Assembly: GCA_964561105.1 (NCBI GenBank)
Contig: CAZLOH010000026.1
Coordinates: 9,724 to 73,723 of the forward strand
DNA from: JADLHS01 sp964561105
GTDB lineage: Bacteria; Verrucomicrobiota; Verrucomicrobiia; Limisphaerales; JADLHS01
Length of the DNA stretch: 64,000 bases
Direction: 5' to 3'
In this document: positions 1-9,200 of the stretch, piece after piece
Numbering within the stretch: the stretch's first letter is position 1
How the letters are laid out: each line of letters starts with the position of its first letter
The notes under the pieces: generated by a model
What the model was told of the DNA's origin: nothing
The model's input: only the letters and a program-made list of their open reading frames with translations
The model's database searches: none
Position numbers and translations under genes: made by a program

Positions 1-1
1 A

Positions 2-262
2 AGCGAGGAACTGGACTTCGCGAATCTCCAATCCGCGAGTTCGCCGGCCAGTCTGGACGGACCGGATGGCTGGCTTAATCCCGCCTATCAATTTCCCGAA
101 CACGGCTTCGATCTGGAGCAGGCCATTCGCCGGTTGATTGATCAAGCCCTGGCGCAGACCAATCAAAACGTGTCCGCCGCCGCCCGACGGCTTGGGGTGA
201 CGCGGGATTATCTCCGCTACCGACTGACCGGCCAAAAAGACGATCCATCGGGTGGGAAATAA
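2..262 (+). CDS. C-terminal end of a sigma-54-dependent response regulator (NtrC family), truncated by window edge
   Basis: The reading frame is open from base 2 to a TAA at 260-262 and has no start, so only the last 86 residues are present. The end reads as a Fis-type helix-turn-helix (NVSAAARRLGVTRDYLRYRL), the usual DNA-binding tail of NtrC-type activators, preceded by a linker with the helix LEQAIRRLIDQALAQ. The receiver and AAA+ domains would lie upstream of the window. A sigma-54 promoter sits about 120 bp downstream and a histidine kinase at 2176-3636, so this is probably the regulator of a local two-component pair. The family call is firm for the HTH; the sigma-54 activator role is inferred from the Fis-type tail and the context. 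Confidence 0.75.
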   Translation, partial: SEELDFANLQSASSPASLDGPDGWLNPAYQFPEHGFDLEQAIRRLIDQALAQTNQNVSAAARRLGVTRDYLRYRLTGQKDDPSGGK

Positions 263-384
263 CCCCCAGCCAGATGCGGCTGGCCGACCGGAATTGGCCG
301 AATCACCCAGGCCAGCTCCATTCGTGCTTCGGATGACGAGCGCAAAGCGTTCGGAAGCAAGGTTGGCCCGGCGCCCACGGTCGG

Positions 385-400
385 TGGCACGAAGACTGCC
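385..400 (+). promoter_or_regulatory. sigma-54 (RpoN) promoter
   Basis: TGGCACGAAGACTGCC matches the consensus TGGCACRNNNNTTGCW at 14 of 16 positions. The invariant GG (386-387) and GC (398-399) have the required spacing. Transcription would start near 411, some 68 bp before the ATG at 479. Its position between an NtrC-type activator and exported-protein genes followed by a histidine kinase supports a real site. Confidence 0.7.
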
Positions 401-478
401 TTTGGAATTGCGGCGAAAAAGTTTCTAGGCTATACAATAGGCGAATCACATCGGCCAAAATCGTCCGCGCGAATTGAC

Positions 479-994
479 ATGAATTGGAAAAAATCAGCCG
501 GGCTGCTCGGGGTGCTCCTGACGTTGAGCCAGGTGGCGGCCTGGGGGCAGACCAACATCAGCACGAGCAGCGGAGTCAAGCGCGAGGGACAGGTGGTATC
601 GCCGGAGAAACTTACCGTGACGGATACAACCCCGGCCACCAGTCTGCGGCCGGCGCGGGCCGAGCGGCAGCAACTGCCGGCGGTGGTCGAAGACCGGGTG
701 CAACATTTCCGCACCGAGGCGCGCGCCTACCTGGTGCAACAGGAACAACTCAAGAAAAAGCTGGCCGGCGCCAATGACAAGGAGCGCGCCGCGATTCGCG
801 AGCAAATCAAACAACTGCGCAGCCAATGGCTCGAGCAGGCCCGGGAGATGCGCAAGGAATTCCGCCAGCGTCAGCAGGAGCTGATGGAGAAACTTCCCGA
901 CTATCGCGAGGTGATTGATAGCGCCCGGAACGCCGCGCAACAGCAGGCGCTCCAAGCCCAGCAGGAAATCCGCCGCCGGCGCGGCAGCGATTGA
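479..994 (+). CDS. exported coiled-coil protein of unknown function
   Basis: 171 residues. A signal peptide (KKSAGLLGVLLTLSQVAAWGQ) is followed by a low-complexity linker and, from about residue 65, a long charged helix rich in Glu, Gln, Lys and Arg (for example EQLKKKLAGANDKERAAIREQ). This predicts a periplasmic coiled coil. No enzyme motif is visible. It is the first gene behind the sigma-54 promoter at 385-400, and an outer-membrane barrel gene follows 78 bp after its stop, so an envelope role is likely. I do not recognise the family. Confidence 0.7.
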   Translation: MNWKKSAGLLGVLLTLSQVAAWGQTNISTSSGVKREGQVVSPEKLTVTDTTPATSLRPARAERQQLPAVVEDRVQHFRTEARAYLVQQEQLKKKLAGANDKERAAIREQIKQLRSQWLEQAREMRKEFRQRQQELMEKLPDYREVIDSARNAAQQQALQAQQEIRRRRGSD

Positions 995-1072
995 GGCACG
1001 CGATGGTTGCCCCGCGAGTGGAACGCGACCGGGGCCGGTCGGAAAATCAGATTCGTGTTTTGGAGTCGAATT

Positions 1073-2188
1073 ATGGCCGCAACCCTGATCGGACTTTCAG
1101 GGATGGTTGGAGCGCGAGCGCAGACGGACGCGGAAGTTGATGCGCTGATCGCGGAGGCACTGCATTCTTCCCCTTGGGAAACCCTCTTCACGGCCAGCAG
1201 CGGCCTGGGCTACTGCGACAACATTTACCTCGCCCACGCCGACCCGCTCGGGCGGCCATTTTTCCGGGTCGGGGGCGAGTTGCTGCTGCTGCGGCTCGCG
1301 CCCTCGGAATTCAACTTCAATTTTTTCGCCAATGGCGAAGCGCGCCTCTTCTTCGGCGACGGCACGCCCTATCAAAGCTACACGTTGTTCAGCCAGGCGC
1401 AGCTCGAACGGAACTTCTCCGCCAAAACCTCCGGCACGCTCGCCGGAGTTTGCTTTTATCAAAACCAGGTGCTCGACCTGTCGGTCACCGAGACCAACCG
1501 CGAATCCGTGCCCGTGCGCGGCATCACCCTGGCGCTGCGCCCCGGCCTGCGCCAACAGTTGTCCGCCCGCAGTTGGTTGGAGTTGGAAGTCCCGCTGACT
1601 CATCAGTTTTTCGCCGACACGCTGGACGACTATGGCGAAGCAGGCCCTCGATTGACGCTGGGCTTGGGCGACCGAAATGGTTCCCGCGTCACGCTGACTT
1701 ACGACGCCCTCTGGCGCGCGTACAGCACGGATCCGGAGTTGACCGCCACCGGCGCACCCATCCCCGGCACCCAGCGTCAGCTCTTCCGCCAGGAGGTGCG
1801 TCTCGGCTGGCGTGAATTCTGGGATACCGCCCGGCACTGGAACACGACGCTGTCGGGCGGCAGCCGTTGGAACACCGAAAACGGCGACGGCTACTCGGAT
1901 TTCAACCAGGTGTTCGCCTCCGCCGAGTTGGGCTGGCAGAGTCACGGCTGGACGGTGACCGCCAGCGGCCGGTTCGCGTTCTACCAGTATCTCACGCAAA
2001 CCGTCAGCCCGACGGATCCCGACAAACGCAACCGCACCGAATGGGGTTGCGTTGTGAACATAGAACGGCAACTGACCGAAAAACTCAGTTGGATCACCAA
2101 CTACGAGTTCGAGGTGGTCGGCTCGAACAATCCGCTGGAAACTTACACCGTCAACACCATCAGCACCTCGCTCCAATGGGAGTTCTGA
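1073..2188 (+). CDS. outer-membrane beta-barrel protein
   Basis: About 371 residues from the ATG at 1073, which has a GGAG Shine-Dalgarno seven bases upstream; the frame is also open upstream (TTG 1007, GTG 1055). A short signal sequence ending ARAQ is followed by many amphipathic strands with alternating aromatic residues (such as SRVTLTYDALWRAYST). The chain ends in Phe (STSLQWEF), the usual C-terminal signature of barrels inserted by BamA. It resembles the outer-membrane beta-barrel proteins common in this phylum; no substrate can be assigned. Its 3' end overlaps the start of the histidine kinase gene, suggesting translational coupling. Confidence 0.75.
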   Translation: MAATLIGLSGMVGARAQTDAEVDALIAEALHSSPWETLFTASSGLGYCDNIYLAHADPLGRPFFRVGGELLLLRLAPSEFNFNFFANGEARLFFGDGTPYQSYTLFSQAQLERNFSAKTSGTLAGVCFYQNQVLDLSVTETNRESVPVRGITLALRPGLRQQLSARSWLELEVPLTHQFFADTLDDYGEAGPRLTLGLGDRNGSRVTLTYDALWRAYSTDPELTATGAPIPGTQRQLFRQEVRLGWREFWDTARHWNTTLSGGSRWNTENGDGYSDFNQVFASAELGWQSHGWTVTASGRFAFYQYLTQTVSPTDPDKRNRTEWGCVVNIERQLTEKLSWITNYEFEVVGSNNPLETYTVNTISTSLQWEF

Positions 2189-3636
2189 CTCACAACACGC
2201 CCTCGGAAATCGTTCGTCCACGCGCAAGCCAGTGGCTCCAATCGCGCCGACTGCCGTGGGGCGTGACCGCGCTGGCGCTGACGATTCTCGCCGCTGCGGT
2301 GGCGCTAACTACGTTCCAGGTGCGGGACGGAATTCGCCGCCAGATCGCCGGTCGCGATGGTGAAGTCCTTCAGGCCGTGGCGCAAACCTTGTACGCCGAA
2401 GACATTCAACGCGGCCTCGCCGGTCCCGTGGGCGACCCGGCCGACCCACTCGGGATTGTGCTCAAATGCGCTGAGATTCGGGGTGTGCTGGGCGTGCGCC
2501 TGTTCGACGCGGACGGCTACTTTGTGGAATGTTTCCCCCAAAATCTGGTCGAGCAAACTCTGTCCTCGGCCTATTTACCCGCGTTGCGACGGGATCGTCC
2601 GGTCAGTCGTTTTCATCCGCGCATCGAGATGTGGCGACTGTTCTACCCGGACGAGTCGGTGGCGCTGACCAATGCAATTCCCCTGCTGGAGGTCAATGTG
2701 CCACTGCACGCCGCAGGCAAACCGCTCGCGGGCATTGCTCAATTCCTGGTGGCCGGTCAGAGCATCGCCGCCGAATACGCCCAACTGGATCGCCGTTTGT
2801 GGCAACAGGCGTTGACAGCCTTTGGCGCCGGCGCGGCCGTGCTGGGCTTGACGCTGTTCTGGGTGTTTCGCCGGCTCGCCCGCGTCCATCGGCAACTGGC
2901 GGAACGCACCGACAGTCTGGCCCGCGCGAATCAGGAACTGGTGCTGGCCGCCAAGACTTCCGCCCTCGGCGCCGTGACCGCGCATTTGTTGCATGGATTG
3001 AAAAATCCGCTGGCGGGATTGCAAAGTTTTGTCACCGCGCGCGGCGGAGCGGCCGAACATCCGGAGGCGATCGAATGGGAACAAGCCGTCGCTTCCACGC
3101 GCCGGATGCAGACGATGATCAACCAGGTCGTGGGTGTGCTGCGCGAAGATCAAACCACCACGAGTTACGAAGTCACGCTCACCGAATTGGAGCAGTTGGT
3201 GCGCAACCGGGTGCAACCGTTGGCGCGCGATTCGGGCGTCGGCTTTTCCTCCGCGGTCCGCGCGGAGGGCGCATTGCCCAATCGCACGGCCAATCTGGTG
3301 GGGCTGATCCTGATCAACCTGTGCGAGAACGCGGTGCAGGCCACGCCCGGCGGCCGCAGCGTCAGCCTGTCCCTCGCGCGCACCGAGGCGGGCATGGAGT
3401 TTGAAGTGAGCGATGCGGGCGCGGGGTTTCCGGCTGACACACCCTTGTTCATGCCGTGTCGTTCCACCAAGGAAGGCGGCAGCGGCATCGGCCTCGCGTT
3501 GTGCCAGCAGCTCGCCCACCATCTCGGCGCGGAATTGCATCTGGCCCGCAGCACGGCGGAAGGATGCGTGTTCGCACTCCGGCTGCCGCTACCGGTCAGC
3601 CCGCCGAAACCAAAAGCAGCAACGGCGCGTCTGTGA
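2176..3636 (+). CDS. membrane sensor histidine kinase
   Basis: 486 residues from an ATG that overlaps the barrel gene by 13 bp. One membrane helix (about 27-48), a ~160-residue extracytoplasmic sensor region, a second helix (about 211-232) and a short linker precede the kinase core. The phosphoacceptor is His273 in HLLHGLKNPLAGL. The ATPase domain shows the N box (INLCENAVQATPGG), G1 (DAGAGF) and G2 (GGSGIGLALCQQL). It presumably phosphorylates the NtrC-type regulator whose end is at 2-262, giving a regulator / sigma-54 promoter / exported proteins / kinase unit. The ligand is unknown. Confidence 0.88.
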   Translation: MGVLTHNTPSEIVRPRASQWLQSRRLPWGVTALALTILAAAVALTTFQVRDGIRRQIAGRDGEVLQAVAQTLYAEDIQRGLAGPVGDPADPLGIVLKCAEIRGVLGVRLFDADGYFVECFPQNLVEQTLSSAYLPALRRDRPVSRFHPRIEMWRLFYPDESVALTNAIPLLEVNVPLHAAGKPLAGIAQFLVAGQSIAAEYAQLDRRLWQQALTAFGAGAAVLGLTLFWVFRRLARVHRQLAERTDSLARANQELVLAAKTSALGAVTAHLLHGLKNPLAGLQSFVTARGGAAEHPEAIEWEQAVASTRRMQTMINQVVGVLREDQTTTSYEVTLTELEQLVRNRVQPLARDSGVGFSSAVRAEGALPNRTANLVGLILINLCENAVQATPGGRSVSLSLARTEAGMEFEVSDAGAGFPADTPLFMPCRSTKEGGSGIGLALCQQLAHHLGAELHLARSTAEGCVFALRLPLPVSPPKPKAATARL

Positions 3637-3771
3637 TAGAGTTGTCCGAACCGATTGGCTGTACCCGTTTTGAACGCGCTGATAACCCAAGCTCCCGCAG
3701 TCACGCCCGAAACCCCGGGCGTCAAGCGCGACCTTGTCTTCCAGTCCCCATTGCCAAGCGAACGTGACGGT

Positions 3772-5895
3772 TTGAGGATTGGAATCCAGCGCTACTCGAT
3801 CGCCTGGATTTTAGTGCTGGGCACTTTGCTGCTCTCGGCGCTGGCTCTGCCGCTTCGCGCGGTGGATTTTCCTTTGCGCTGGCGTTGGTCCAACCCCACG
3901 CCGCACGGCGGCAACATCGTGGACCTGGCCTATTCGCCGGCGCTGGATCTGGCCGTGCAAGTGGCCGAACGCGGACAAATCTTCACGAGCGATGATCTGG
4001 ACCTGTGGTTGCCGCGCGATTCTCACCTGACCAATGCGCTGCAAGGCGTCACCTTTTTCGGCTCGCGCATCGTCATCGTCGGCGAGGCCGGTGCGGTCCT
4101 CTACGCGGACGATGTGACGGCGTTCCAGGCCGGCAGCCTGGCTGACGGCCCGACAAGCGACTGGCTGGTGGCGGTGGCGAGCGCGCCCACGCTGCTGGTG
4201 GCCGTCGGCGACAACGGCGCCATTTACTCCAGCCCGAACGGCGTTTCCTGGAAACGACAGTATAGCGGCACCACGACCTGGCTGCGCGGCGTGGCGGCCG
4301 GGGCGGGAAATTTTGTCGCGGTCGGCGAAGGAGGCTTGATTCTGTCCAGCCCGAACGGCACCAACTGGACGTCGCGCGTTTCGTTCACCACTCAGGACCT
4401 CAATCGCGTCGGGTTCGCCTTGGGCAAATTCACCGTCGTCGGCGACGGCGGCGTGACGCTCGCCAGCACCAATGGAGGCGCCGCGTGGTTCGCGGAGTCT
4501 CCGGGTGCAACGAACGCCCTGTATTTTGCGACGACCGGCGGCGTGGATCGTTTGCTGGCCGGCGACCAGGAAGTGCGCCTGCAAGACGGCGGCGTCTGGT
4601 CGAACGAACTCGCCCAATCCAACGGTCCGCCCCCGTGGCTTTATTATTCGGCCATCGGTCTGCCGAACTTATTTATTGTGGCCGGACAATCCGGCATGCT
4701 CGCGGAAGGCTATCAGATTTCCGGCAATCCCTACTTCTGGCTCACGCCTTACGACAGCATCCGCCAATGGCTCTGGGATGTGACCCGCTTGCCGGGCTTT
4801 TACTGCGCGGCGGGGGACCTCGGGACGATTCTGACCAGCGGCAACGGCGTGGACTGGACGCTGGAGCTGGTGCCGCGCTCGGTCACCAACACCACGTTCC
4901 TGGGCATCGGCGGCAACACCAACCTCCTGCTCGCCGCCGGTGACCATGGGAAAATCATCTTCAGCCCGAACATCCTCACGAACCTTGTGGTGACCAACGA
5001 TTCCCAGGTGGTGACGCAGACGGTCAGCACGCTGGGGGTGTTGTGGTATGAAGTGCCCAATGTGCCCACCAGCAGCACGCTGCAAGGTGTTGGCACCTGG
5101 AGCAACTCGCTTTACCTCATCACCGGCACCCAGGGCGCCCTCCTCACCAGCGCGGACGGAACCAATTGGACTGCGCGCGTGTCCGGCACCACGAATACCT
5201 TGAGCAGCATTACTGAGTGGCCGGGCGGATTGGTGGCGACGGGCGACCACGGCACGATTCTGACCAGCCCGGACGGTTTCGCGTGGTCGCGACAAAATGT
5301 GAACACGACCAACTGGCTTTACCGGGCCCGCTGGCTGAATGGAACGCTCGTGGTCGTCGGCCAGAACGGAACGCTCCTGACCAGCAGCGACAGCACCAAT
5401 TGGACGAGTCGCGCCAGCGGGACGAGTTGGTGGCTCAATGACGCCGCGTTTGTCGGCGACACTTGGTTTGCCATCGGCGTGAAGGGCACGGTGCTGACGA
5501 GCACCAATTTGATTGAATGGACCGCGCGCGGCACGATCACCGGCAAGGCGCTCTACGCTGCTGCCACGGATTCCACGCAACTCGTCCTGGTCGGCGTCGA
5601 GGGCGTGGCTTTGCGCAGTCAGATCGTGCCCGACCTTACGCCCATCACGTTGCTGGATTATGACCGTGTCCAAACCAATGGCCTGGCGCCGGCTTACAAC
5701 ATATTTCTCTTTGGCGGCCACACCGATCAGCAATTCACTCTGGATCGAAGCACCAACCTGTTTCAACTCCCCTGGCCCGCCGGAACACCGCTGGAGATTT
5801 ACGACGGGGCGGGTACGCTTTACTATGTCGAAACTGTGATCGGCACGAACCTGCCACCGAGCGAGTTCTACCGCACGACTCAAACGGAGAAATGA
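3772..5895 (+). CDS. exported beta-propeller-like repeat protein
   Basis: About 707 residues if the TTG at 3772 is used; this puts the hydrophobic segment WILVLGTLLLSALALPLRA at the N-terminus as a signal peptide. The frame is open back to 3655 and no ATG is available, so the start is uncertain. The body is a series of about 40-50-residue repeats of the form VGDNGAIYSSPNGVSWKR, VGEGGLILSSPNGTNWTSR, TGDHGTILTSPDGFAWSR. This is the pattern of YCF48/BNR-type propellers, with roughly ten or more copies. The last ~80 residues (QFTLDRSTNLFQLPW) resemble the C-terminal tail common on exported Verrucomicrobia proteins. No catalytic residues are visible. Confidence 0.75.
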   Translation: MRIGIQRYSIAWILVLGTLLLSALALPLRAVDFPLRWRWSNPTPHGGNIVDLAYSPALDLAVQVAERGQIFTSDDLDLWLPRDSHLTNALQGVTFFGSRIVIVGEAGAVLYADDVTAFQAGSLADGPTSDWLVAVASAPTLLVAVGDNGAIYSSPNGVSWKRQYSGTTTWLRGVAAGAGNFVAVGEGGLILSSPNGTNWTSRVSFTTQDLNRVGFALGKFTVVGDGGVTLASTNGGAAWFAESPGATNALYFATTGGVDRLLAGDQEVRLQDGGVWSNELAQSNGPPPWLYYSAIGLPNLFIVAGQSGMLAEGYQISGNPYFWLTPYDSIRQWLWDVTRLPGFYCAAGDLGTILTSGNGVDWTLELVPRSVTNTTFLGIGGNTNLLLAAGDHGKIIFSPNILTNLVVTNDSQVVTQTVSTLGVLWYEVPNVPTSSTLQGVGTWSNSLYLITGTQGALLTSADGTNWTARVSGTTNTLSSITEWPGGLVATGDHGTILTSPDGFAWSRQNVNTTNWLYRARWLNGTLVVVGQNGTLLTSSDSTNWTSRASGTSWWLNDAAFVGDTWFAIGVKGTVLTSTNLIEWTARGTITGKALYAAATDSTQLVLVGVEGVALRSQIVPDLTPITLLDYDRVQTNGLAPAYNIFLFGGHTDQQFTLDRSTNLFQLPWPAGTPLEIYDGAGTLYYVETVIGTNLPPSEFYRTTQTEK

Positions 5896-6245
5896 CCGAT
5901 GAAGATTCCGATCCGCAGACCGGATCCTGCCGGCGCCAACATCGCCGCACGGAAGCCGCAACGGTCTCCAACTTTGCGCGCGTTCCGGCTCCTCACGCCG
6001 TTGGCTGCGACGCAAGTGTTCCAGTTACGAACTTCGTTCGGGAAACACTGGCTCGCTCGCAAGTTGCAGCCTTCGACCTGGGTGACTCCACTCGCTCGCA
6101 GTTTTCGGCTGGGTGATTTCCACCATTCGCACGGGTCAGCGAATTTCCACTCTTTGATGAATCCCTTGATTTCACGAGTGTTCTCGCAGTTCCATCTCCG
6201 TGGCACGAGTCCAGCGAAGGTAACGGCGGCACAAACCCAAACTGT
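5896..6245 (+). other. intergenic stretch, no supported gene
   Basis: 350 bp between two exported-protein genes. A frame is open from 5899 to 6255, but its product is Arg/Leu-rich with no recognisable feature and it runs into the next gene. The DNA contains an imperfect direct repeat (CTCGCTCGCAAGTTGCAGCC and CTCGCTCGCAGTTTTCGGC, about 6051-6112) and a GCGCGTTCCGGCTC segment that recurs at about 11777, pointing to old repeat elements rather than coding sequence. Confidence 0.5.
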
Positions 6246-9200
6246 ATGCTTATGACAACTTCATCCTGGCGGCGCATCGCCGCTTATCTCCTGCTCGGCG
6301 TTCTTGGACTGGGAACAAAAACTTTCGCGGACAATCCACCGTGGCCACCCTCGGTCGCGGTGGTGACGCTCGATCCGTATGCGGCGGAGGAAGGTTCGGA
6401 TCCCGCCACGTTTCTCGTGGTGCGCATCGGTCCGGCCAACGCGCCGCTCACCGTGCAATACACCCTCGGCGGTGAAGCGGTGAATGGCGAGGATTACGAC
6501 ACCCTGTCCGGTCAGGTCACCATTCCCGCCGGCGCGTACTACGCGCCGGTGGTCGTGACACCGCACGATGATTTCCTCGTCGAAGGCGCGGAGTCGGTCG
6601 TGATCGCGCTGACCCAACCGCCCGTCGTGCCCCCGCCGTACCTCGTCGTCTGGCCGGGCGTCGCCGCTGCCGGCATTGCCGACAATGATCGCGAGCCAAC
6701 CAATCAACCACCCGCTGTCGCCCTCGTGCGTCCGCCCGACGGTGCGCTGTTTGATGCGGGCGATGATATTCCATTGGTCGCGCGCGCGGATGATCGCGAC
6801 GGACGCGTACGCACCGTGGAGTTCTTCGCGGATGGCGTCAGTCTCGGGGTGGTCACCAACCGGCCGTGGCTCACGCCGGCTGCGGTTTGGGACTCGGCGG
6901 AGGATCCCATCTTCGGACTTGATTCCGACTTGTTCCCGTTGCCCGACCTCACGACCGCCACCGGATCCGATCCTGGCCTGTTCCCGGGCGAGCTGTTTCG
7001 CTTCGTCTGGAGCAATGCCCCCACCGGCCACCACATCTTGACGGCCGTAGCGACCGATAACGACGGCGACGCCACCAAGTCCGCTACGGTGAGCATCGAA
7101 GTGCTCTCGACTCCGCCGCGCACCGTCGTCACCATTCGGGCAACGGATCCTGTCGCCAGCGAACCCGACTCCGCCACCGATCGGCTGGACACGGCCACGT
7201 TCAGCATCCGCCGCCGGGGGCCGACAACGGATGCCCTGCGCGTGTTCTATCGCATCGGCGGCTCGGCAGACAACGGCGTGGACTATCGGGAGATTTCGCA
7301 CAGTGTCGTAATTCCCGCCGGGGAACGACGCGCCGAGGTACTCATCGCGCCGCTGGATGACGACCTGGTCGAAGGCGCGGAGAGCGTGATCTTGAGTTTG
7401 GTGACGCCGGCTGACAGCGACGATTTCCCGGCCGCGGCGGATTGCTATGACATCGGCCGCAGCCACACGGCGCGCGCGGTCATCCGCGACAAGGATTCGC
7501 CACCAAACCGCCCGCCGCTGGTACGGCTCGTGCAACCGGAGGACGGCGATGTGTTCCTGTCCCCGGCCGACCTCCGTCTCACGGCTCTGGCGCGCGACTT
7601 CGACGGCTACGTGACCACGGTCGAATTTTTTGAAGGCACGAACCGCCTGGGAATTGTGACGAACCACCCCGTCAGCTCGGCAATTTGTGCGCCGAGATTT
7701 TCGCTGGTCTGGTCCAACGTGCCACCGGGTGGTTACGTGTTGACGGCCGTGGCGACGGACAACACGGGCGAAACCACGCAGTCCTGTCCGGTTGAAATCA
7801 AGGTTGTGCCGCGGGTTTATCCGCCCGTGGTGAATATCACCGCGACGGATCCGGTGGCGACCGAACCGGGCCTGGTGGCGTTGTTTGACTCGGCGACGTT
7901 TGCCATCACGCGCACCGGCGATGCCGCCACCCCGCTCGTCGTGTGGTATCACATCGGCGGCAGCGCGGACAACGGCGTGGATTACCAAACCATCCCGAAT
8001 CACGTGGAGATTCCCGCCGGAAAGACGTCGGCGGAAGTGATGATCAACCCGCTTGATGACTTGCTCGTCGAAGGTCCGGAGACGGTCGTGCTCAAACTGG
8101 TCGCTCCGCCATTCCTCACGCCGACCACCCCCGCCTCGACCTGGTGGTATCGCATCGGCAGCAACGACCTCGCCGGCGTTGTCATTCGGGACAACGACAT
8201 TCCGCCCACAAATCAGCCTCCGCGCATCGCAATCGTCCAGCCCGAAGATGGCGACACGTTTGAAGCACCGGCGAATCTTCAGCTCGTCGCCGTCGCCAAG
8301 GATCCCGACGGCTGGGTGCGCACGGTGGAGTTTTTCGACGGCAACCTCAGCCTGGGTGTCGTGACCAATCGGTTGAGCGCGGGTGATCCGGGCGGAGTCT
8401 GGCCCGATCAGTTCTTCCGCCTGCCTTGGGCCAACGTGCCTCCCGGCAAGCATGAACTCACGGCCTTGGCGACCGACATTCGCGGCGCCACGGCCACCTC
8501 CCCGGCGATCCACATCAAGGTGTCCCCGCCTGCCGGCCCGCCGGTCGTCACCATCACCGCCACGGATCCGTGTGCGAGCGAGGGGTGCTGGCCGGATCCC
8601 TGGCCCATCGGCGTGGTCCAACCCTTCAATCTTGACCCCGACCCGCCGCTCCGTCCAAACACCGCCACGTTCACGGTCGAACGCGGTGGTAGCACCAGCG
8701 ACGAGCTGACGGTTTTCTACCGCTTGGACGGCACGGCCAGCAACGGCGTGGACTACGAAAAGTTGTCCGGCCAGGTCACCATCCCGAGCGGCCAGTCCCG
8801 TGCCCAGATCGTCGTCGTGCCGATTGACGACAACCTGGTGGAAGGCACGGAGACCGTCGTGGCGTCCCTCGAGGCCATCATGTGTCCGGCCATTTATCCG
8901 CCGCCACCGGGCTGCTACACCGTGGGGGATCCCGACCAAGCCTCGGCGCTGATCTTTGACAACGACCTGAACTATTCTCCGAAAGCCGAGATCATTCATC
9001 CGGCGAACGGCGACGTGTTCCGTCCCGGCTCCGACATCGAGATTGATGTCGCCGCCCGCGATCCGGATGGGTGGGTCGGCCGGATGGAGTTCTTCGCGAA
9101 CCACGTGAAGATCGGCGAACAACAGATCAATTTCATCATCGCGCCGCCTCCGGGCCAGCCGCAGCGCTTTTCGATGATCTGGTCCAACGTGCCAGCGGGC

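Noticed and set aside
5899..6255. 118-codon open frame before the Calx-beta protein gene
   Set aside because: Runs into the next gene, has no start context or recognisable features, and lies in degenerate repeat DNA.
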